A stretch of DNA of 64,000 bases from Oscillospiraceae bacterium (GCA_017620525.1 JAGAUY010000055.1:38714-102713), one strand, 5' to 3'; counted from the first letter of the stretch, positions 51,213 to 60,423 are shown. The notes: generated by a model not told the origin, from the letters alone. Translations and numbers: made by a program.

Positions 51213-52679
51213 ATGAAACAAGCAAAATACGCGACCAGAATGGAACCAATCGTATTCTCAGGCAAGGGATTCTGCGTCACTTGTTCCGATGTGGTCATCC
51301 AAAACAGGGTTGTTGACTATATCGCGGAAAAAGGCGGCAGCCTGACCCGGAACAAGCCGGACTATGTGATCTACAGTCCCGGCGCAGACTATCCGCTGGA
51401 ATTCGGGAATTGCGTTATGTTAACCTATATCCAGTTCTGGATGGCTGCCGGGGAACTGGACCGGATCCAGCAGCATGAATGGGTGGAGGCATCTCTTGCC
51501 TATCTGGGTTCTGATTCTCCCTTCAACCGGGAGCAGGAAGAGAAGATCCTCTGGTATATCCGGGACAACCGTGATAAGATCCTTTCCGCCATGCTGGAGC
51601 AGAGCGCCATGGAACCCATCGGGGGATATCTGCGCCGCAGCCGCCGGGTGCTTCCCGAAGCCTTTGCGAAGATCACAGAATCGGGCGATTATGAGCAGCA
51701 GATTCTGCTGGATCTGGTGGATGAACTGATCGAAAAGGCAAGTGCGCTGGAAAAGCACGAGGTGAAGGCTTTTTTGCTGGAATATAAGCGGACCCATCTG
51801 CCGGGTGAGTTTGTGGAGGAAGTCCAGCAGGCGGACCTGGAGAAGGAACTTGGCTTCCGGGACCGGAATGAATATGACTGGCTGAAGCTGTTTGATTTCA
51901 AAACAGAGGAAAACGGCATCCATATTTTCGGTTACAAAGGCGCCGACGAACTGGTATTCATACCCGACGAAATCGCCGGGAAACCCGTTGCGGCCATCCA
52001 TGTCCGCAACTTTTACGCGGATAAGCGGGGACTGCAGTTTTATTGGCAGCGCCCTGCATTTCTGGGTGTCACTGCGGACATGGACGCCTTGCGGGCGTCG
52101 CAGGTGGGGGATACGGTCCTCTTTGGACGCTATCCCCAGACGAAAACCTCCGATATGGAGCCGCTCCGGTGGCAGGTGCTGAAGAAGGAGAACGGAAGAC
52201 TGCTGGTCATCAGCTGCCTGTGCCTGGATAAGGTGCCCTATCATCTGGACTTTGAGAAGACAGACTGGGAGAACTGCCATCTGCGCCGGTGGCTCAACGG
52301 TCCTTTCTATCAGCTGAGCTTTACCCCGGAGGAGCAGGCCATGATCCCGGAAGTGATCACGGTCACGGCAACCAATGAAAAATACGGCACCCCCGGCGGC
52401 AGCGACACACCGGACCGGGTGTTCGCGCTGTCCAGCGCCGAGGCGGCGGAGCTTTTCCCCTCCGACGAATCCCGCATCGGCCGCACCACCGCCTATCATC
52501 AGGTCCAGGGCTATTATTTCGGCGGCAAATTCAACTGCTGGTGGCTCAGGACACCAGGCGTGGACCATGAATTTGTGACGCTCATCGGCAATTCCGGCTC
52601 TGTGGGCACCTATGGCTACCGCGTGGACAACAATGAGTATGCCGTGCGTCCTGCCATGTGGATCGAGATTGGAGGCTGA
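51213..52679 (+). CDS. BRCT-like/DUF6273 protein between vWA and MoxR
   Basis: A 488-residue protein. Residues about 10-70 fit a BRCT-like pattern (FSGKGFCVTC, DYIAEKGGSLTRN, DYVIY). The middle (about 100-210) is helical. The C-terminal 180 residues belong to DUF6273, with GDTVLFGRYPQ, LRRWLNGPFY, WWLRTPG and YAVRPAMWIE. The domain is related to sulfatase-modifying-like folds that occur in many Clostridial proteins of unknown role. The start at 51213 follows GAAGAGGTGAAG. It lies 66 bases after the vWA gene and four bases before moxR, so the trio is translated together. It may be the substrate adaptor. Confidence 0.7.
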   Translation: MKQAKYATRMEPIVFSGKGFCVTCSDVVIQNRVVDYIAEKGGSLTRNKPDYVIYSPGADYPLEFGNCVMLTYIQFWMAAGELDRIQQHEWVEASLAYLGSDSPFNREQEEKILWYIRDNRDKILSAMLEQSAMEPIGGYLRRSRRVLPEAFAKITESGDYEQQILLDLVDELIEKASALEKHEVKAFLLEYKRTHLPGEFVEEVQQADLEKELGFRDRNEYDWLKLFDFKTEENGIHIFGYKGADELVFIPDEIAGKPVAAIHVRNFYADKRGLQFYWQRPAFLGVTADMDALRASQVGDTVLFGRYPQTKTSDMEPLRWQVLKKENGRLLVISCLCLDKVPYHLDFEKTDWENCHLRRWLNGPFYQLSFTPEEQAMIPEVITVTATNEKYGTPGGSDTPDRVFALSSAEAAELFPSDESRIGRTTAYHQVQGYYFGGKFNCWWLRTPGVDHEFVTLIGNSGSVGTYGYRVDNNEYAVRPAMWIEIGG

Positions 52680-52682
52680 TCT

Positions 52683-54203
52683 ATGAACATCCGTCAGGCA
52701 AAACAGCAAATCAAGAACGCGATCACCGCGTATCTTTCAAAAAATGAATTCGGGGAATATGAGATTCCCTCCCAGCGGCAGCGTCCTGTGCTGCTGATGG
52801 GCCCTCCGGGCATCGGCAAGACCGCCATTATGGAGCAAATCGCCCAGGAACTGGGAGTGGGCATCGTCAGCTACTCCATGACCCATCACACCCGCCAGAG
52901 CGCTCTGGGCCTGCCGTTCATCACCCGCAAAACCTACGGCGGCAGGGAATATGACGTTTCCGAGTACACCATGTCGGAGATCATCGCTTCTGTCCACGAT
53001 ATGATTGCGGAGAACGGAGTCAGGGAGGGTATCCTGTTCCTGGATGAGATCAACTGCGTCTCCGAGACTCTGACGCCTGTGATGCTGCAGTTTTTGCAGT
53101 ATAAGATCTTCGGCCGTCATCGGGTTCCCGACGGCTGGATTGTGGTCACGGCGGGCAATCCGCCGGAGTACAACAATTCCGTACGCCAGTTTGACATCGT
53201 GACTTTGGACCGTCTGAAGCGGATCGATGTTGAGCCGGAATTTGAGGTGTGGAAAGAATTTGCCTATCAAACCGGCGTCCATGCCTCCATCATCACCTAT
53301 CTGGAGATCAAAAAGAGCGATTTTTACCATGTTGAGACTACGGTGGACGGCAAGAGCTTTGTCACCGCCCGCGGATGGTCGGATCTGAGCGACATGATCC
53401 GGCTGTATGAGAAGCTGGGGATTGCCGTGGATGAGGAGCTGGTATGCCAGTATCTCCAGAATCGGCGGATTGCCCGGGATTTTGCCGTCTACTATGATCT
53501 GTGGGGCAAGTACCGCTCCGATTATCAGGTGGATGCGATTCTGGCGGGCAATGCGGATGCGCTCACCAGAAATCGGGCGGAAAATGCCAAGTTTGATGAG
53601 CGGCTGTCGCTGCTGGGACTGCTGCTGGATCATATGAGCATGGAGCTTCGGCAGATCTACTATGCCGAGGAGACTATGCAGCAGCTTCTGGGGGCACTGA
53701 AGGCCATCCGGATGGAGCTGATGCGTCCCGGCACGCAGGTGGCCGACGCGGTGGAGAAGCAGATTCGCCGCAGCAGGGAGGCCCTGGCTGCGGGCCGTCG
53801 GGCAGGCAATCTATCCGCCGATGCTCAGCGGATCGCCAACGGCACCATTTCCGCGTTGGAGGAGCTGCGGGGGGTCCTTGCCCGGGAGGATATTCAGTCC
53901 CCGGCTGCGGGACTGGCATCTATCAAAACTGCCCTGGACGGACGCAGCGCCTTGCTGAAGATTCAGACCGGCGATGCGGGCAGAAAGCTGTCAAATATGT
54001 TCCGTTTCTGCGAAGAGGTCTTCGGCGACGGCCAGGAAGTGATGATCCTTGTCACGGAGCTGACCATCAGCCACTATGGCACCCGTTTCCTCAGCCGTCA
54101 TGGCTGCGAGGAATATTTTGCCCACAACAAAGACCTGCTGGTCAATCAGCGAAGGAAAGAGATCCTTGCCGAGATCGAAACACTGCCGATGGGCACGGAT
54201 TGA
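52683..54203 (+). CDS. MoxR-family AAA+ ATPase (CoxD-like)
   Basis: A 506-residue AAA+ ATPase. Walker A is GPPGIGKT (40-47), Walker B is GILFLDEIN (about 114-122), and the sensor 1 Asn is in VVTAGNPPEYN. The C-terminal 200 residues are helical. MoxR ATPases work with vWA partners in assembling metalloenzymes; CoxD, with the vWA protein CoxE, matures the Mo-Cu centre of CO dehydrogenase, a molybdenum hydroxylase. Here the set lies next to the xdh locus. ATTGGAGGCTGATCT precedes the ATG. Confidence 0.85.
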   Translation: MNIRQAKQQIKNAITAYLSKNEFGEYEIPSQRQRPVLLMGPPGIGKTAIMEQIAQELGVGIVSYSMTHHTRQSALGLPFITRKTYGGREYDVSEYTMSEIIASVHDMIAENGVREGILFLDEINCVSETLTPVMLQFLQYKIFGRHRVPDGWIVVTAGNPPEYNNSVRQFDIVTLDRLKRIDVEPEFEVWKEFAYQTGVHASIITYLEIKKSDFYHVETTVDGKSFVTARGWSDLSDMIRLYEKLGIAVDEELVCQYLQNRRIARDFAVYYDLWGKYRSDYQVDAILAGNADALTRNRAENAKFDERLSLLGLLLDHMSMELRQIYYAEETMQQLLGALKAIRMELMRPGTQVADAVEKQIRRSREALAAGRRAGNLSADAQRIANGTISALEELRGVLAREDIQSPAAGLASIKTALDGRSALLKIQTGDAGRKLSNMFRFCEEVFGDGQEVMILVTELTISHYGTRFLSRHGCEEYFAHNKDLLVNQRRKEILAEIETLPMGTD

Positions 54204-54301
54204 AGAATCATAACCACCGGCCGGTTGTTATGGTTTCCTTGCGGTTCCCTGGAAAAGATGGTACAATGAAACCGGAAATAAAAAGGAAAGAGGGAATTTT
54301 C

Positions 54302-56218
54302 ATGAAACGATTGATCAGTATGCTTTTGGTTCTTTGCTTGACGCTGTTCCTGCTGCCCGCCACCGCCTGGGCGGCAACGGAAATTGCATCCGGCACCTGC
54401 GGTGAGAATCTGACCTGGGTACTGGATGATGGGGGGACACTGACCATCTCCGGCACCGGTCCAATGACGGATTATGGACTTCGGGAGGCGCCCTGGTATG
54501 GATACAACAAAGATATTCAAAATATTGTGATTGAAAAAGGTGCGGAAACCATCGGCGCAGCTGCGTTTTATCACTGCTTTAATGTGACGGAGGTCGTGTT
54601 GCCATCCGGTGTGACTTCCGTTGGAGAATCCGCATTTACCTCCTGCGGCGGCTTGGTAAGTATCACGATTCCCGATGGTGTGCGCTCCATTGGAAACGAT
54701 GCTTTTGAATACTGCAGCAGCCTGACTGAGATAACGATTCCGGACAGCGTGATCTCACTGGGGGACCAAGCGTTTAGGGAGTGCGAAAGTCTGACCAAAG
54801 CAACGCTTTCTGACAGCATGACATCCATTGGTGAAGAGACATTTGCAGATTGCTGGAATTTGTCCGCCGTAGAAATTCCTGACAGCATTGTCACCATTGG
54901 TCAGTGGGCATTTATTTGCTGTTACGGTCTGACCGGCATCACGATCCCGGATGGAGTTACGACTATTGGATTTGGTGCCTTTGATTCCTGTGCCGGTCTG
55001 ACTGATATCACGATTCCTGCCAGTGTCACGTCCATTGCGCATTATGCGTTTTCGCACTGTGCAGGTCTGAAGGGAATATGGGTGGACGAGAACAATGTCA
55101 ATTACAGCAATGATACGCAAGGTGTTGTTTTTAATAAGGATCAAACGGTGCTGATCGCGGTTCCCGGCGGTATGGAGGGCACCTATGAGATCCCGGATTG
55201 TGTTCATATGATTGAAGAAGGTGCATTCACAGGATGTGCCGGCCTGACTGGTATTGTAATTCCCAGCAGTGTTACCACGATTGATAATGAGGTATTCGGT
55301 GAGTGTACCGATCTGCGCAGCGTTCAGATCCCGGACAGCATTACGGAAATTAACAGTTTGGTGTTCTATGGCTGCACCAGTTTAACAAATGTATCGATTC
55401 CTGACAGTGTTGCATCCATTGGCGAATATGCATTTTGCTGTTGCAGCAGCTTGAGCAGCGTTGTAATTCCTGACAGCGTTACTGCTATCTCCAATATGGC
55501 ATTTGCTGTCTGTGAAAGTTTGTCTGAAGTCAGATTTGCCGGAAATGTGCCTGCAATCTCGCATAATGCATTTGATAATTCTGTTTTGACTGCATATTAC
55601 CCCGAGAACAACACCACCTGGACCTCTGATGTGATGCAGAACTATGGCGGAACCATTACCTGGACTTCCTACATACCCGGGGCGGAATCTGACTTCACCG
55701 ACGTTATCTCCGGCGAATATTATTACGCACCCGTACTCTGGGCGGTGGATAACGGTATCACCAACGGTCTTTCTCCCACCACCTTCGGCGTCGATGAAAA
55801 CTGTACCCGCGCCCAGTTCGTCACCTTCCTGTGGCGGGCAGCGGGATGTCCAGAACCTGCTGCGACGGTCAATCCCTTCGCTGATGTGGAAGACAACCAG
55901 TTTTATTCCAAAGCCGTCCTCTGGGCGGTTGAGAAGGGTATCACCACCGGTCTGGCAGCGGACAGGTTCGGTGTCAATGATCCCTGTACCCGCGCTCAGG
56001 TGGTCACCTTCCTGCACCGCTACGCGGGAAATCCCGCGCCCGGCATCACGGACAATCCCTTCGATGATGCCGCACCCGGTCAGTTCTACTCGACCGCCAT
56101 TTTGTGGGCAGTGGAAAACGGCATCACCACCGGTCTGGATGCTGCTACTTTCGGCGTGAACAACCCCTGCAGCCGCGCCCAGGTCGTGACCTTCCTCTAC
56201 CGGGCCCTAAACGGATAA
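54302..56218 (+). CDS. Secreted BspA-type leucine-rich repeat protein with SLH domains
   Basis: A 638-residue surface protein. A signal peptide (1-24, ending in TAWA) is followed by about a dozen BspA/TpLRR-type repeats with the pattern xLTxITIPDSVTSIGxxAFxx (about 70-430), and then three S-layer homology domains (about 465-635) with ADVEDNQFYSKAVLWAVEKG-type units and TRAQ motifs. BspA repeats bind host or bacterial surface proteins; SLH domains anchor to secondary cell-wall polymers. AAAGAGGGAATTTTC precedes the ATG at 54302. It ends at a strong terminator. The repeats have similar DNA and may recombine. Confidence 0.9.
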   Translation: MKRLISMLLVLCLTLFLLPATAWAATEIASGTCGENLTWVLDDGGTLTISGTGPMTDYGLREAPWYGYNKDIQNIVIEKGAETIGAAAFYHCFNVTEVVLPSGVTSVGESAFTSCGGLVSITIPDGVRSIGNDAFEYCSSLTEITIPDSVISLGDQAFRECESLTKATLSDSMTSIGEETFADCWNLSAVEIPDSIVTIGQWAFICCYGLTGITIPDGVTTIGFGAFDSCAGLTDITIPASVTSIAHYAFSHCAGLKGIWVDENNVNYSNDTQGVVFNKDQTVLIAVPGGMEGTYEIPDCVHMIEEGAFTGCAGLTGIVIPSSVTTIDNEVFGECTDLRSVQIPDSITEINSLVFYGCTSLTNVSIPDSVASIGEYAFCCCSSLSSVVIPDSVTAISNMAFAVCESLSEVRFAGNVPAISHNAFDNSVLTAYYPENNTTWTSDVMQNYGGTITWTSYIPGAESDFTDVISGEYYYAPVLWAVDNGITNGLSPTTFGVDENCTRAQFVTFLWRAAGCPEPAATVNPFADVEDNQFYSKAVLWAVEKGITTGLAADRFGVNDPCTRAQVVTFLHRYAGNPAPGITDNPFDDAAPGQFYSTAILWAVENGITTGLDAATFGVNNPCSRAQVVTFLYRALNG

Positions 56219-56230
56219 ACTTCTTTTTTG

Positions 56231-56262
56231 CCGCCCCTCCGGTTGCCCGGAGGGGCGGTTTT
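56231..56262 (+). terminator. Intrinsic terminator after the LRR-SLH gene
   Basis: A 12 bp perfect GC-rich stem CCGCCCCTCCGG with TTGC loop, then TTTTG. Confidence 0.9.
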
Positions 56263-56298
56263 GTGGTATGATAAAATCAAAGACGGGAGGAGGTACCA

Positions 56299-57105
56299 AT
56301 GATGGAACAAAAGGAACTGCTGAAAAAGATCCGGCTGTATCTGTTCGACATGGACGGGACGCTGTATCTGGGAAACCGGCTGTATGATTTTACAATCGAG
56401 CTGCTGGAGAGCCTGAAGGCAAGCGGCAGAAAATACCTGTTTATGACCAATAATTCTTCCAAAAGTGTGGAGGATTACATCAAAAAGCTGCACAGCCTGG
56501 GTATCGAATCCACCCGGGAGGATTTTATTACCTCATCCCAGGCGACGGCTTATTATCTGAAGGAACATCATCCGGGAAAGAAACTCTATGTCTGCGGGAC
56601 CCGCTCCCTGAAGCGGGAGTTGGAGACGGAAGGCTTTGCCGTGACGGAAAACCTGGATGAGGTGGAGTGCATCGTCATGGGTTTCGACACGGAGCTGACA
56701 TTCAAAAAGCTGGAGGATGTGAGCCGGCTGCTGCTGACCCGGGAGGGGATTCCATACATTGCCACCAATCCCGACTATGTATGCCCCACGGAATTCGGAA
56801 GCGTGCCGGACTGTGGCAGCGTGTGCGATATGATCTTCAATGCCACACGCAAGCGCCCCGTGGTCATCGGAAAACCCAGCCCTCTGATGCCGCTGCTGGC
56901 CATGGAGCGCAGCGGCTTCAGCGCCGAAGAGACTGCTGTGGTGGGGGACCGGATCTACACGGATGTGAAGTCCGGAATCAATGCGGGTATCACCGGTATT
57001 CTGGTAATGAGCGGCGAGACGACATGGAAGATTCTGGAAGAATCCGATGTGAAACCCCATCTGGTTCTTCGGGATGCGTCGGAAATACGCGATGCGATCA
57101 AATGA
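56299..57105 (+). CDS. HAD superfamily IIA phosphatase (NagD-like)
   Basis: A 268-residue HAD hydrolase. Motif I is LFDMDGTLYLG (15-25, the nucleophile Asp and acid/base Asp), motif II is FMTNNSS, motif III Lys is in VIGKPSP, and motif IV is VVGDRIYTDVKSG. The cap type between motifs II and III is C2A, as in NagD and p-nitrophenyl phosphatases. It dephosphorylates small sugar phosphates or nucleotides; the substrate is unknown. GGGAGGAGGTACCA precedes the ATG; the next codon is also ATG. Confidence 0.9.
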   Translation: MMEQKELLKKIRLYLFDMDGTLYLGNRLYDFTIELLESLKASGRKYLFMTNNSSKSVEDYIKKLHSLGIESTREDFITSSQATAYYLKEHHPGKKLYVCGTRSLKRELETEGFAVTENLDEVECIVMGFDTELTFKKLEDVSRLLLTREGIPYIATNPDYVCPTEFGSVPDCGSVCDMIFNATRKRPVVIGKPSPLMPLLAMERSGFSAEETAVVGDRIYTDVKSGINAGITGILVMSGETTWKILEESDVKPHLVLRDASEIRDAIK

Positions 57106-57130
57106 TTTGCGAAATTTGACAAATTGGGTC

Positions 57131-57188
57131 TTGTGCTGAAGGCAATTAACGGGTATAATAAACAATACTGTGATTAGAAAACCTAATC
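57131..57188 (+). promoter_or_regulatory. moaA promoter with adjacent inverted repeat
   Basis: TTGTGC (57131-57136), 17 bases, TATAAT (57154-57159). A 6 bp inverted repeat, GATTAG and CTAATC (57172-57188, AAAAC loop), lies in the 5' leader and could bind a regulator. Confidence 0.55.
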
Positions 57189-57205
57189 GATGAAGAGGAA
57201 ATGCT

Positions 57206-58159
57206 ATGATTGACAGACTGGACAGAAATATCCGTTATTTGCGTATCTCCATCACGGAGCTTTGCAACCTGCGCTGCCGCTACTGTATGCCGGAGGACGG
57301 TATCTGCAAAAGGGATCACCAGGAAATGCTGACCGAGGATGAGATCATCCAGGCGGTCCGCGCTGCGGCATCCCTGGGAATTGACAAGCTGCGCATCACC
57401 GGCGGCGAGCCGCTGGTGAAGAAAAACGTGGTCTCCATCTGCCGCCGGGCGGCGGAAGTGGAGGGAATTCGGGAGGTTTGCCTGACCACCAATGGTGTGC
57501 TGCTGCCGCAGCTGGCGAAGCCGCTGAAGGATGCCGGGGTCAAACGGATCAACATGAGCCTGGACACCCTCGATCCGGAGAAGTACGCCTACATCACCCG
57601 CATTGGTACCCTGGACCAGGCAATGGCCGGTCTGGAAGCGGCGCTGGATGCCGGCTTCGAGAAGGTGAAGATCAACGCAGTGCTGATCGGCGGTTTTAAT
57701 GATGATGAGATTGTCGCGCTGTCGGAGCTGACGAAGAAATATCCCGTCGATGTGCGCTTCATCGAGATGATGCCCATGTACGACAGCGGTGATTTTGACC
57801 GCAAGGCGTTTATTCCCTATACCACCGTTCTGGACAAGCTGCCCGAGGCGGTGGAGGTCACTCCCGACGGCGGCGTGGCACGGCTCTACCGTCTGCCCGG
57901 CGGCCAGGGCAACATCGGCCTCATCAGCCCTGTCAGCGCCCATTTCTGCGGCACCTGCAACCGCATCCGTCTGACTGCCGACGGAAAGATCAAACCCTGT
58001 CTTCATTCCGGCGACGAGTACAGCCTGAAGGGACTGGACTATGACGGCATGGTGGCAATGCTGAAAGAAGCCATCTGGAACAAGCCTGCGTGGCATGGGG
58101 AGCTGTCTGCAGACAACCGCAGTCAGGCTGGCCGCAATATGAATCAGATCGGCGGATAA
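57206..58159 (+). CDS. moaA: GTP 3',8-cyclase MoaA
   Basis: A 317-residue radical SAM enzyme for the first step of molybdenum cofactor synthesis, converting GTP to 3',8-cyclo-GTP. The N-terminal cluster is CNLRCRYC (Cys20, 24, 27), followed by ITGGEPLV; the C-terminal cluster is in HFCGTCNRIRLTADGKIKPC (about 248-267), and the protein ends in the conserved Gly-Gly (QIGG) that reaches the active site. GAAGAGGAAATGCT precedes the ATG. It appears alone; moaC, mogA and moeA are not in the window. It supplies cofactor for the two molybdenum hydroxylases. Confidence 0.95.
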   Translation: MIDRLDRNIRYLRISITELCNLRCRYCMPEDGICKRDHQEMLTEDEIIQAVRAAASLGIDKLRITGGEPLVKKNVVSICRRAAEVEGIREVCLTTNGVLLPQLAKPLKDAGVKRINMSLDTLDPEKYAYITRIGTLDQAMAGLEAALDAGFEKVKINAVLIGGFNDDEIVALSELTKKYPVDVRFIEMMPMYDSGDFDRKAFIPYTTVLDKLPEAVEVTPDGGVARLYRLPGGQGNIGLISPVSAHFCGTCNRIRLTADGKIKPCLHSGDEYSLKGLDYDGMVAMLKEAIWNKPAWHGELSADNRSQAGRNMNQIGG

Positions 58160-58165
58160 CAACAC

Positions 58166-58197
58166 AAACAGCCACCCGGGGAGGGTGGCTGTTTTCA
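58166..58197. terminator. Bidirectional terminator between moaA and the moaE-like gene
   Basis: A 12 bp stem AAACAGCCACCC with GGGGA loop and its complement, then TC on plus and a T-rich arm on minus. Confidence 0.85.
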
Positions 58198-58203
58198 TAT
58201 GGA

Positions 58204-58608
58204 TCAGGCGATGGGATCGGTCAGCTCGGTCTCGGTGACACATTCGTTCTTGAGCCGGCCTACCAGATACTGCAGGCACTCCACCACATTGGGGCGGATG
58301 TCGCCGCCGATCAGGACGTACATGATGTCGTCGCCGGTCTGCAGCTGACCTTCGTTGAGCCAGACTCTGATGTAGTGGATACCGCTGAGCTTGTAAGCAT
58401 CGGCAATGGCCGCTTCCACTTTGTCTGCGTCATAGGAAAAGAGCATACCGGTGACGGGCTGCGTGTTCTCCGCGCCGTAACGTGCCAGCGCCTTGGCGGT
58501 GGAGCGGACCACACCGTTGTGAGTCAGGTACATACCGATTTTGGGGGCACTTTCGTGCGCCTTGGCCTCTTTCAGCCAGGCATCCATGGAAGGAATGGGT
58601 TTTGCCAT
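58204..58608 (-). CDS. MoaE-like molybdopterin synthase large subunit, divergent
   Basis: A 134-residue protein with the MoaE pattern: THNGVVRSTAKAL (about 29-41) corresponds to the GxVR stretch, IRVWLNEGQLQTGDDIMYVL (about 80-99) to the HRxGxLxxGE strand, and the tail NVVECLQYLVGRLKNE to the final helix. MoaE and MoaD convert cPMP to molybdopterin. The usual second catalytic Lys, in a WKxE motif, is replaced by CVTETE, so the chemistry may differ. GCAGGAGGTATTCTC precedes the ATG. It is convergent with moaA, supporting a cofactor role. No moaD is adjacent. Confidence 0.7.
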   Translation of the reverse strand: MAKPIPSMDAWLKEAKAHESAPKIGMYLTHNGVVRSTAKALARYGAENTQPVTGMLFSYDADKVEAAIADAYKLSGIHYIRVWLNEGQLQTGDDIMYVLIGGDIRPNVVECLQYLVGRLKNECVTETELTDPIA

Positions 58609-58737
58609 GAGAATACCTCCTGCGTTTTTGTTTCATTATAGTGGATGGAGACCCTCCTGACAAGAGAAAAATCCTGTGGTTGCAAAATCGGAGGAAGCAG
58701 GGTAAAATAATGCAAATACCCCCAAGGAGGAACCGAT

Positions 58738-59988
58738 ATGAAAAAATTGCTCTGCCTTCTGCTCTGCGCGGTGCTGCTGTGCGGCGCGGTGGGATGCGGC
58801 CTGGTGCTGCCCGTGCCGGAAACCCAGGCGCCCACCGAGACTGCCGAGCCGACGCAATGGGTGCTGGAGGATACGATAGAAGCGAAGAAATATGAGGGCG
58901 TGGAACTGGTGTTCCTGTCCTGCTGGGCGGAAGATGCTGCGCAGGCGGCGGTGCTCACCCAGGCGGCGGAGGTTTTTGAGATGACCACCGGCGCGGCGGT
59001 GCAAATCCTGTGGTCTCAGGATTTTGAGAATCTGATCCAGACAGGTGACATTTATCAGCTGCCCGGCGGTATGCTGCAGGAATATGCCGACAGGGTCCTG
59101 GATCTGACGGAACCGGCCCAGAACGCAGGTTATGGGCAGAAAAGTTTTTCCGCTCTGACCGATCAGGTCATCAGCCGCTGCGGCAAACTGGCGGCGATTC
59201 CGCAGGTGCCCTATCTCAGCGGCTTTTATTACAACCGGGAAGCCTTTGAAAGCTGCGCTGTTGCACAGCCGCCGCAGACCTGGGAGCAGTTCGCGGCTGT
59301 CTGCGCGGCCCTGGATGCCGGCGGCTGGGTGCCTTTGACGATGAACAGCGAAAGTGCCGATGATGTGCTGATGCTGCACCTTGCCCAGTACCTGGGCGCA
59401 GAGGCGGCGCTGAGCGTGGCCCGGAGCGGCGGGTGGCAGGATCAGGCCGGGAGCGCCGTATCGGATCTCATTGACCTTGCTGCGGCGGGTTATCTGGTCC
59501 GGGGCGTGCCGGCGGATTATCCCGGGGGACAGAACAGGATTGGCCTGAGCAATGCTGTCATGATCTGGGGTACCAACGAACTGTGCGCTCAGACGTCGGA
59601 AGCGGCCCTGGCAGAGCTTGACTGGGGCGTATTTCCTTATCCCGGTGTCGCAGGTGCGGAACCGGTGATTTCGGTGGAGTCCGATGTGCTGGCTGTGGCG
59701 GCGGAATGTGCCCAATCCCAGGCGGCTTTCGAGTTTATCCTGCTGCTGACCACCGGGGAATTTGATCAGCTCCGGGCGGATCTGACCTGCGGAATTCCAG
59801 CGGACCCCAATAATATATCCCCCATCCGCGGAGCTGTTGAGGCGCTGCAGATCGCCCAGATCGTGGAAAATGTCCCAGTGGAATTCACGCAGTCTCAGCT
59901 GGATACGATCCTGAAGCTCTGGAAAGGGGCCTATCAGCAGGCGGAGGCCTTTACCGAGGCCATGGATGCGCTATATTCACAAAGTTAA
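58738..59988 (+). CDS. Extracellular solute-binding lipoprotein
   Basis: A 416-residue protein with a lipoprotein signal (1-19, lipobox GAVGC) and a type 1 extracellular solute-binding fold: LVFLSCWAED near the start, then the pattern typical of sugar ABC binding proteins (YYNREAFESC, PQTWEQFAAVCAALDAGGWVP). It should bind a carbohydrate or similar solute outside the cell. No permease or ATPase gene is adjacent, so it is an orphan or works with a remote system. CCAAGGAGGAACCGAT precedes the ATG. Confidence 0.85.
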   Translation: MKKLLCLLLCAVLLCGAVGCGLVLPVPETQAPTETAEPTQWVLEDTIEAKKYEGVELVFLSCWAEDAAQAAVLTQAAEVFEMTTGAAVQILWSQDFENLIQTGDIYQLPGGMLQEYADRVLDLTEPAQNAGYGQKSFSALTDQVISRCGKLAAIPQVPYLSGFYYNREAFESCAVAQPPQTWEQFAAVCAALDAGGWVPLTMNSESADDVLMLHLAQYLGAEAALSVARSGGWQDQAGSAVSDLIDLAAAGYLVRGVPADYPGGQNRIGLSNAVMIWGTNELCAQTSEAALAELDWGVFPYPGVAGAEPVISVESDVLAVAAECAQSQAAFEFILLLTTGEFDQLRADLTCGIPADPNNISPIRGAVEALQIAQIVENVPVEFTQSQLDTILKLWKGAYQQAEAFTEAMDALYSQS

Positions 59989-60047
59989 CTTGCAATCCTG
60001 CGGGGAATATGGTATCCTATATAATAATAGCGGAAGGAGGAATCTCT

Positions 60048-60419
60048 GTGCGTTTACAAGAATCCGGCGAAATGTATCTGGAATCCATTTATGTGCTTTC
60101 CAAGAAGCAGAAGTATGTTCGTTCCATCGATATCAGTGAGTACATGGGTTACTCCAAGCCCAGTGTTTCCAGAGCCATGAACCTGCTCAAGACCAACGGT
60201 TACATCGTCATGGACGAGGAAAACTATATTACGCTGACGCAGACCGGCAAGGAGATCGCAGAAAAGATCTACTCCCGGCATACGGTCCTGACAAAAATGC
60301 TGATTGGACTGGGTGTTCCCCAGGATGTGGCGGCGGAAGATGCCTGCCGCATGGAGCACACCATCAGCGATGTTTCCTTCGCGGCGATCAAGCGCCATAT
60401 GGAGGAAATGAGTACCTGA
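60048..60419 (+). CDS. MntR/DtxR-family metal-dependent regulator
   Basis: A 123-residue protein consisting of a winged HTH (MYLESIYVLSKK, then SIDISEYMGYSKPSVSRAMNLLK) and the short dimerisation domain with metal ligands in ITLTQTGKEIAEKIYSRHTVL and CRMEHTIS. The third, SH3-like, domain of DtxR is absent, as in MntR. Such regulators sense Mn2+ or Fe2+. GGAAGGAGGAATCTCT precedes a GTG start at 60048. No transporter gene is beside it. It is a single-gene unit with a terminator. Confidence 0.9.
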   Translation: MRLQESGEMYLESIYVLSKKQKYVRSIDISEYMGYSKPSVSRAMNLLKTNGYIVMDEENYITLTQTGKEIAEKIYSRHTVLTKMLIGLGVPQDVAAEDACRMEHTISDVSFAAIKRHMEEMST

Positions 60420-60423
60420 AAAG

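Noticed and set aside
54560-55540. Repeated segments of about 69 bases as a non-coding repeat array.
   Set aside because: They code for the BspA-type leucine-rich repeats, in frame throughout.
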